Source: Globisporangium splendens
Lineage: Eukaryota > Oomycota > Peronosporomycetes > Pythiales > Pythiaceae
Direction of reading: 5' to 3'
DNA length: 64,000 bases
Assembly (NCBI GenBank): GCA_006386115.1
Contig: VFIW01000005.1
Coordinates: forward strand, 620,001 to 684,000
Part shown: positions 57,295 to 64,000 of the stretch, piece by piece
Position numbering within the stretch: position 1 is the stretch's first letter
How the letters are laid out: every line of letters starts with the position of its first letter
The notes under the pieces: model-generated
The model's database searches: none
What the model was told of the DNA's origin: nothing
The model's input: only the letters and a program-made list of their open reading frames with translations
Program-made: the position numbers and the translations under genes

Positions 57295-57711
57295 ATGGTG
57301 CGCACACTGTTCCTTCTGATCGCAGGTGTCGTGCTCGCTGCGGTCGCCAGCGGTGATCAAGTGGCTGACAAGCCAGGCGAAAAAGAGACCGTGTCGGGTC
57401 CCGTGCTCCGTGGGTCCACGGAGGTCGTGGACATGAACATGGGCGACAACGCGCCGTTCGCGCTTGAAGCCGAGGACGCCAACTCGGCCCCCGCTGAGGT
57501 CCGTTTGACCGACGAGAAGGAGGAATTACGCCCTCCTGCTGGCCAGGAATACTATGGCGGCTTCTACGGCTACCGCCGACGCTTCTACTACCCTTACGGC
57601 GGCGGCTATCACTACGGATGGCGCTACCCGTTGTGGTACTGGAATCGCTACAGTCCTTACTACGGCGGCTGTGGCTATGGTGTGTCGTACGGTGGATACT
57701 ACTACTGCTAA
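57295..57711 (+). CDS. Small secreted Tyr/Gly-rich protein
   Basis: 138 residues, one exon. The N-terminus is a clear signal peptide (VRTLFLLIAGVVLAAVASG; cleavage near residue 20). A middle acidic part (about 21-85) lacks motifs. From about 86 the protein is rich in Tyr, Gly, Arg and Trp, with YGGFYGYRRRFYYPYGGGYH and GWRYPLWYWNRYSPYYGGCG, and ends GGYYYC. Only two Cys residues occur, both in this tail. No RXLR-dEER pair: an LRG is present after the signal peptide but not in RXLR form. It is related to the decayed copy 500 bp downstream. Function unknown. Tyr/Gly-rich secreted proteins are often structural or cross-linked in walls; an apoplastic effector role is possible but unsupported. Confidence 0.88.
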   Translation: MVRTLFLLIAGVVLAAVASGDQVADKPGEKETVSGPVLRGSTEVVDMNMGDNAPFALEAEDANSAPAEVRLTDEKEELRPPAGQEYYGGFYGYRRRFYYPYGGGYHYGWRYPLWYWNRYSPYYGGCGYGVSYGGYYYC

Positions 57712-58223
57712 AGTGTGGTATTGTGTTTGGTGTTGAAGGAACAGCAAATGCCCAGGTTGTCACTGGCTTGGGATTCGGACGTGGAGTTACGGTGGGATAC
57801 CAGTTTTGATGTGAGCGTTGCGTTTACAGAGCTCAGTGTGACTGGGCTCAGGAAATTGCGCTGGCAAATTTTGTCACTGTGTCGTAAAAGGGTTTAAATG
57901 GAGTGCATTTTCGAGTGATTTGTGCTGTGTTTTCTTCTCTCATGCATAGCTTCGATGACATTTGCTCTTACAGATTGTATTTCCTCATCACGGAAACAAG
58001 TTTTGAAACGGTCTTTCATGTGAATCTCAGTGAAACTTCACGATATTTTCTTTCTCCGCGTCATGACCTCAAGAAGATCTTTCTTCGGCTTCTCATTGCA
58101 AATATGAGAAGAAAACTCGAAGCTCCGCTCAGGTTGAACTTCATATTCGCATTTGCTTCGTGCCACAACAACAACAGCAAGCAACGGAAAGACCTGAAGG
58201 CAACAGCAGCTATGAAGGAGCAA

Positions 58224-58706
58224 ATGGTTCGTGTACTCACTGCTGCAAGCGCGATGGCGGTTGCAATGATGTCAGCAAGCGTCGATGCAGCCATGCAACG
58301 ACGCAAGGGGTCGCAGTGGATATCGGGACCCACATGCACCTCTCGGACGCGACGAGGTTCGTGAACAAAAACACTGGTCTCCATGGCAACAACGCCACCA
58401 TCGCTAGGAGCAACGTGCTCAAGCGCCAAGACGATACGCTCACGCTCGAAGCCGACGACGAGCTCATGCCGTCACCAGAGGAGGAAATCATCGAGACTGT
58501 CGAGAAGGAAGCGCTGATTCTGGATGAAGCCGAGGACGTCGACTTTGCACGAGGAGGCGGAAGCGTCTACCGATCTCGCTTTTACTACCGATATGGCAGC
58601 GGATACCGCTGTGGATGGCGCTACCCGATGAGCTACTGAGATATGCACGGCCGCAAGTACTACGGCTCGAGCTGTGGCTACAGCCGGAGGTTACTACTAC
58701 TGCTAG
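58224..58706 (+). pseudogene. Decayed copy of the secreted Tyr/Gly-rich protein
   Basis: A signal-peptide-like start at 58224 (MVRVLTAASAMAVAMMSASV; a further in-frame ATG at 58212) resembles the intact copy at 57295. After about 40 codons the frame is lost: the family-like acidic middle and the Tyr/Gly-rich part (RFYYRYGSGYRCGWRYP) continue in another frame. That frame meets TGA at 58637-58639, where the intact gene has Trp after Tyr. The last family-like codons, GYYYC and a stop at 58704-58706, are in yet another frame. Two frame changes and one stop make it a pseudogene. An intron near 58300 as an alternative to the first frameshift has no good splice sites. Breaks are described only. Confidence 0.85.
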
Positions 58707-58928
58707 AGCAGCTGCTGCGGCAGATCAAAGTCCTATTGTGGCACAAGAAAGAAAAGCAACAGTGCATATGTACGTGGTGTCTCTGTGGCGAGCGAGTGAA
58801 TGGTTAGACAAACAATCCATGTCCATTTTGCGTTAGTTACTAGCGGACATACACAAACCTGGTGAACACTTGTTTTTTCACTATTTTGTGTCCACAATAA
58901 AACCAGTTCTTGAAGAAAAATGTCCTTC

Positions 58929-61723
58929 TCAAGGAGACGCATTGTCGGCATCCCGTTTCACTCCAACGTGGCGCATGAGTTGACAAAACTCGTTGTAATC
59001 AATCTGCCCATCGTGGTTCGTGTCGGCCGCGTCGATGATGCTCGCAACGTCCTCGTCTGTAAATGTGCGCTTGCCCAAGAGGTGCAACATGTACGCCAGT
59101 TCGGAGCTCGAGATGAAGCCGTCGTGGTTTGTGTCGTAGATCTGTTTAGGAATAGCCACATCAGAACAAAAAGAAAGAAAGAAAGAAATCAGCTCTGAAA
59201 CTCAAAAATCATGTGGAAATTGTTGTGCGGGCGACGCACATCGAACGCGGATTTCAGATCGTCTTCGGTTAGTTCGCCCCTGATGTGCAACAAAGTCAAA
59301 CGACGCAACACAAACGAGTCATTCAGATGCCATGAACTTTCAGTCGCACTCAGCAACAGCAGCAACAAACGTACTGGCGAAATAAGCGCTGGTTCATCAT
59401 ACTTGCGAACTCCAGAAACGAGATTTTTCCATCACCGTCTGAATCGGCTTGCTGCATGATCGCGTCGAGCTCGGGTCTGAACCACAAAGCACAATCCCAG
59501 CCATTGAGGTCGCCATCATTACTTTTTGCCACTACATAAAGTGCCGTCACAGTACTGTACATGTTTCAGGGGTGCGCACATACCTAGACAGCCGTTGTCC
59601 AAGCGCGCGCATTGCTGCTTCTAGTTCGTCGCGATCGATGCCCCCAGACTCATCCTTGTCGAAGAGCGCAAAAGTGTCTTTAAACATGTCCATGTTGACG
59701 GTGGTGGTGCGTGCTGGGACGTGAGGGGAGCCATCGTTGCTTTGCGTCCTGTCTGCCGTTGCAGCCTGTGCAAATTTTGAATGCTGAACCCCCATGATGA
59801 CGGCCAAGATATTCGCGCGAAGGTGTTGCAGACGCTGGAATGCCAGTAAACGCTCAGCATGGCCATCCGCGAGCGGTTCAGTAGAGACTGTCTTCCCTTT
59901 GAGCCACGTGTGCGCGAGCGCGTCCTTGGCTGTCAAACGCTTCGAAGGATCCGACTGGAGCAACTTTGCGATAAAATCTTTGGCTTCATTGGAAAGATCA
60001 CGATACCACGGATTCTTCACTGGAGGATTGCAAAGGGGAGGGAAATAATGCATTGGTGAGGCAGTTTATACACATACTAGAAAATGGATGAAAGACGCAC
60101 CGTCATATTCTCCTTTTGCGATCGCGCGCACGATTTCCGCATCGGATTGGTTGCCCTTTGGATCGAATGGGTGGACACCTGTGAGCGTAATGTACGCCTA
60201 CAAGAATGCAGCACAGTGTGCAAACGGTTAGTGCGCACTTCATTCCACACCATGAACGACGATACAGGTATTCTGCAGCACTCACCAGCACGCCAAAAGC
60301 CCACATGTCGACACTAAAATCCTGCGGTTGTCGTTTGATGATCTCTGGCGACCAGTACGCTCTACGCAAGGAGTAGATTAGAACAAACGTCCTGGTATCT
60401 TGCTTTCTCTCAAAGTTGATGTCTGACAACACGTACATGGTCCCGTTTGGCTGTGGCTCCAGCACTTTCTCTCCTTTACGCTGTCGACGGCTCATGCCAA
60501 AGTCCTACGCAAAAAACAACCAGACACGATGAAAGTCGAACTCCGTTCATATCGAGATGTAGCCATCTGCCTCGTCATTACCGCGACTTTGATGTCTGCT
60601 TTCGGGGATCGGGTGGTCAGCAACAGGTTCTCCGGTTTAAGATCGCGATGGCTGATTTTACATATGACAAAAGTGAGTCTCTCATTCTGGATCGCAACGA
60701 ATGATAGTGTGTACATCTCTGCTGCTTCATACCAAATGCCGAGCGAGTGCATGTACTCGAGCGCTCGACAGGCGTCGCGAAGCATGCGGCTCGCATCCTT
60801 CTCGGAGATTGAGCCCTGCATATAACGTGAGGCTTATGTAAGCAGCGCTATTGCAAAGCATCATCCATACAGGCAAGTCGCTCACCATGTCTACGATGTA
60901 GTCAAAGAGCTCGCCGCCTTGCACCAGGTCCATGAACATGATCGTCTCGTCCTTGAGGTAGAGAACATCATGCAGCGACACGATGTTCGGGTGTTTGCCC
61001 AGATGACGAAGCGTGTCGATCTGCCATAGTCCATAATCGCACAAGAGCATCACAATGTGAGACGCATCCTGCTTCCTATATCTCCAGTTCAAATACGCAG
61101 AATCCTTTTCGTACCTCATCACGAATGTCCTGAGTGGAGCAGTACTTTGGATCAAAGATCTTGGCAGCGAGCAGCTACGCACACACACACCATGTCATAT
61201 ACAAGCATGCTCAGAATCCTGTGCAATGCTTCGATGCGATTGCTGGATCTGTACCTGATCCGTATCCATATCAAGGGCAAGCCGCACAATCGAGAACCCT
61301 AGCCTCCCGCACAAAGCAAACCACACATTAGACTGCTGTCATTCATGCACCGCTGGAAACAGGGGAACGTGTGAACGTACCTCCTCGTCCTAACTCATTG
61401 AACAGCGCATAGTGCCCACGCGTATCCTTAGGGGTGCGCAACAGCGTTTGCGTACGCTCGCATTGCGCTTCATCGTCACGCTCCAGTGCACTTGCGCCAC
61501 ATGCAAGTCCCAGTGCAGCCGACGCCAACGCAAGTGCAGCGAATCGCGTGACTGTGCTCTCATCACCATCACCGCCTCGCCACGCCACTTTCAACGTTGC
61601 TCCATTGGCACCAACCACGAAGGGAGCTGCTCGCAGAGCGTGTCGAGACGGCAGACTGGAGGCTTCGTGCACAGCTGAAGAAGCGACCTTGCGCGCTAGA
61701 GACGCCAGCGCGGGTTTGCTCAT
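58929..61723 (-). CDS. Calcium-dependent protein kinase with mitochondrial-type N-terminus
   Basis: Ser/Thr kinase with its own calcium sensor. Thirteen exons close in phase: 61723-61381, 61298-61255, 61174-61115, 61020-60886, 60815-60733, 60651-60582, 60504-60437, 60361-60286, 60197-60101, 60019-59584, 59476-59375, 59280-59241 and 59141-58929 (588 residues). Residues 1-40 are Ala/Ser/Arg-rich and almost free of acids; 61-80 are hydrophobic (FAALALASAALGLACGASAL). The kinase domain starts at about 103: GRGGFSIVRLA, the Lys in LLAAKIF, HRDLKPENLL, DFGMSR and GTIAYWSPEII. After a linker come four EF hands, all with intact loops: DKDESGGIDRDE, DSDGDGKISFLE, DTNHDGFISSSE and DTNHDGQIDYNE. CDPKs usually carry an N-myristoylation Gly at residue 2; here it is Ser. 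Location in a mitochondrial membrane is inferred. Convergent with the decayed secreted-protein copy. Confidence 0.92.
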
Positions 61724-62231
61724 CGTGCAGTTGTCGCGCTCTTGAGCGTGTCGTAGTGCTGTCTTCAATTTGTGTCGTCCACGCTGGCTAACGCAGCATA
61801 GGGGACGCAGGATAAGTTCACCAATGTCACATCAGCTTCGCAAGCCTCTCTTTTGTCAATCGTAGAATATGATCTTTTGTCACGACTTATCGTTGTACTC
61901 GTAGACACTACACCTTTTGACCTGTAGAAAACTTACTTGAGCACCGGAACTCGATCAATCATGATGCCGATAATCAAGGGCTTTTGACAAATGCTCTGTC
62001 AAGAGGTGAGCACTCTTTTTGACAACTCTGTTAAAAGACGAATAATAGAGCTTTTATTATGTGATGATTCTATTTGACAAATCACGCAAGTTATGCATTT
62101 ACGATTTGGCAACACAAAATACGGTCTCCACGACTCACTTTATGGGACATTCATATTTAAAGTTATCGTCTTGCACTTCTACTCTTCAGTCTTTTGTAAT
62201 GTATTGCTCTACCTAGCAAATATTCCAGTAA
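61724..62231. promoter_or_regulatory. Divergent intergenic region, CDPK/VPS16-like
   Basis: A/T-rich. It contains repeated TTTGACAA-type words (about 61984, 62019 and 62071) in the CDPK 5' flank. No gene seen. Confidence 0.35.
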
Positions 62232-63219
62232 GCCACCTACAATGACCAAAAACTCCTGTCTCTTCATGGTGCACATCTATTTCTCTCTCCCTGTCTGCAT
62301 GAGCAGCACACAATAAGGAAACAAGGAGGCAATGGGCAACGTGTGGAGCATTTTCCAGAACGACGAGCAGCTTTCAACAAGAGCACATACCTGAGCTACG
62401 CAGGTGCGTGCGCGGGCGAGAGTAGCCACCTCCACGATGGTGGGTACTCGAGCAAGCTCGCGTTCTACCAGGCGATGAAGCAAGCCGTATCGAGGATGCA
62501 GTTCGCCAAAGAGTCTGCCTCAAAGACGGCGAACCGTGATGGCGACATGGAAGAAGGCGATCAGACCCACATCAACTTTATGCTCACGCACTGGCCACGC
62601 GAGATGGACGCCGTGTACGACCACAACGAGGACTTCCCATTCACGGTTCCGATCCACAGTGAGCTTACAATGAACCAAATAACGGAGTCCGAGTCGCTGG
62701 TGTTGGAGAGCTTCCTTACTCAAGTGACGACCCACGAGGAAGCGGTGTTAAAGGGACTGAGTGAAAACAAACTGAGCTCGTCAGAAGCCATTCATAACGC
62801 AGTCAAGGAGCTGGGAGAGAGGATACAAGGGCGTCGTCGGAAGCTCGCTCATCGAGACGTTGAGCAAGCTCTTCGCGCTGTATTCGACGCGCGCGACAGC
62901 TCTCATTAGGTCCGTAGACCTCGCGGAAGAGTTCGAAGTGCATCCGCGACTGTTCTCCTGGACGCTGCTCAAGGTGCTGGCGCAGACCGAGCAGTGGCAG
63001 GCGTTGCTCATCATCACGGCGGCTGCGCGCCCGGCGATCGGCTCCATCCCCGTCGTTGAGCTACTGCTCGACGAGGACCACGCTGATCTGGCACAGGACC
63101 TGCTCGCGCTCATCGACGCCCCGGAGGAGCGCCTCGAGATCATGGTGCTGATCGCCAAGCACCACACCAGCGGCGGTGGCAGCAGTGACAGGGAAACCAC
63201 TACGCCTGTGACGCCTTGA
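62232..63219 (+). CDS. VPS16/SPE-39-like protein (gene model incomplete)
   Basis: The C-terminal part (from about 62860) resembles the C-terminal helical region of VPS16/SPE-39 (VIPAS39), a partner of VPS33 in endosome-to-vacuole traffic: EFEVHPRLFSWTLLKVLAQ, QWQALLIITAAARPAIGSIP, VVELLLDEDHADLAQDLLAL. It lies in a different frame from the upstream part (62343-62744: KLAFYQAMKQAVSRMQFAKE, LESFLTQVTTHEEA). A 58-bp intron, 62745-62802 (GCG|GTGTTA to CGCAG|TCA), would join the two in phase 0; without it the upstream frame runs to a stop at 62907. The start is unresolved. The frame is open to 62232 with no early ATG, while a well-placed ATG at 62332 is in another frame and soon stops. A missing upstream exon or a frameshift is likely. 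Treat the family as probable and the model as tentative. Confidence 0.5.
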
Positions 63220-63847
63220 ATGTCAGCATAGCGACCACGCCATGTGGACACATCATTGGACTCGCACAGGATAGATGCAATCTGCATTGCGTGGTGACGG
63301 TCTTCATTCATGTCGAGTAATTCTTAATGCAGTATACATGTACTCAATTTTCATCACGCTCGAGTTCGCAAGCAATTATGAAGGGCAAAATCAGTAGACT
63401 ACTGAATTATGACAACAGCGTGTATTCATTCCGTCGTGATATGACGACGCCTTCAACATCAATTTCCGCAGGCTGCACCTCTTGAAGTTGCGGAACGTAA
63501 TTACGAACAGGAGTGCTTTTTACGAAGCCGTTTTCCTTGCATTTCAGTACTTCATCGTTGTAATACCTCCATAACTCTATTCATCCATAAGAATGTAGAG
63601 AAGCTCATCCAGGAAGAGTGCGTTCTATAAATTGATATAGTGTAATATATGTAGACATGCATAAGTTGTGTAATCCAGAGGCATACCTCCAAATTGCATC
63701 ACGAAGCACATTTCCGACACACACTCTTGCTCTTGAGCTGCTCATTTGCATTGCGCGCTGCTACCGTGCAGCAGCATCACAATTGGATCGCGCGTCACCC
63801 TCCCTGCTGCCGTCTCCTCCTCACCTGATCCCTCCCTTCGGCCTCTC
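63220..63847. other. Intergenic
   Basis: 3' flank of the VPS16/SPE-39-like gene and 5' flank of the last gene. Pyrimidine-rich from about 63795 to the start codon. No gene seen. Confidence 0.5.
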
Positions 63848-64000
63848 ATGCTGCGTCTCCAGGGCTCCGTTGCGCGCGCCGTTGTGCAGAGCGCGTCGCG
63901 TCATGTCAGCGCGTCATCGCTCCCGCGAAGCGCAGTGGTCGGCGCCATGCAGCGCGCTTCGTTCGCGTCGGCGTCGTCGCTGGAATCGCTCGCTGTGCGC
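63848..64000 (+). CDS. N-terminus of a gene cut by the window end (mitochondrial presequence-like)
   Basis: The ATG at 63848 opens a frame that runs to the edge (51 codons). The visible part (MLRLQGSVARAVVQSASRHV and following) is rich in Arg, Ser and Ala, with a single acidic residue near the end, as in mitochondrial presequences. The mature protein is not visible, so its product cannot be named. Confidence 0.6.
   Translation, partial: MLRLQGSVARAVVQSASRHVSASSLPRSAVVGAMQRASFASASSLESLAVR

Noticed and set aside
57400..57420. RXLR-type effector motif in the secreted protein
   Set aside because: Only an LRG is present, with no Arg at the first position and no convincing dEER motif.

Overview
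The window reads as nuclear DNA of a filamentous protist, most likely an oomycete. The evidence is compact genes with short GT-AG introns (about 50-490 bp, several under 100 bp), intergenic gaps that are mostly a few hundred bases, and gene types known from oomycetes: a calcium-dependent protein kinase with four EF hands, two one-repeat MYB proteins of the SHAQKY type, a Rab32-like GTPase, tandem nucleoredoxin-like genes, and a MULE-derived SWIM-finger gene. Delta-tubulin and an SFI1-type centrin-binding protein imply basal bodies, hence a flagellate zoospore stage. I cannot place it to genus. No virus, prophage, CRISPR array, rRNA or tRNA was seen.

Layout. 1-8.9 kb: a Pumilio RNA-binding protein (left end cut off), a flavin amine oxidase, a seven-exon Rab32-like gene and a divergently transcribed fusion of a degenerate HAD domain with a YvcK/CofD-like domain. 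9.1-19.3 kb: an RGS-RGS-DENN protein, a protein with two related Cys/His + coiled-coil modules, a UBC4/5-type E2 and a Qa-SNARE. 19.6-28.2 kb: a multi-Tudor-like protein, delta-tubulin and an SFI1-like protein, the last two convergent with stop codons 7 bp apart. 28.6-31.3 kb: a MULE/FAR1-derived ZSWIM-like gene. 31.3-42.4 kb: a gene-poor stretch holding only two related MYB genes that face each other. 42.4-48.5 kb: an ankyrin/coiled-coil gene, a TPX2-like gene and an unrecognised gene split by one in-frame TAA. 48.7-52.8 kb: three intact nucleoredoxin-like genes and one decayed copy, all on the minus strand. 53.3-56 kb: mitochondrial uL22 and a PDZ-ZZ protein. 57.3-58.7 kb: a small secreted Tyr/Gly-rich protein followed by its decayed copy. 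58.9-64 kb: a 13-exon CDPK with a mitochondrial-type N-terminus and a membrane segment, a VPS16/SPE-39-like gene and the start of a further gene.

The genes form no single pathway. Loose themes are membrane traffic (Rab32, RGS-DENN, Qa-SNARE, VPS16/SPE-39-like), the microtubule organising centre (delta-tubulin, SFI1, TPX2-like) and redox/calcium signalling. Exon models were built by hand from splice consensus plus reading-frame phase. Where every junction closes in phase I state exact exons; where a junction does not close I say so. Family names rest on motif recognition, not on database searches.
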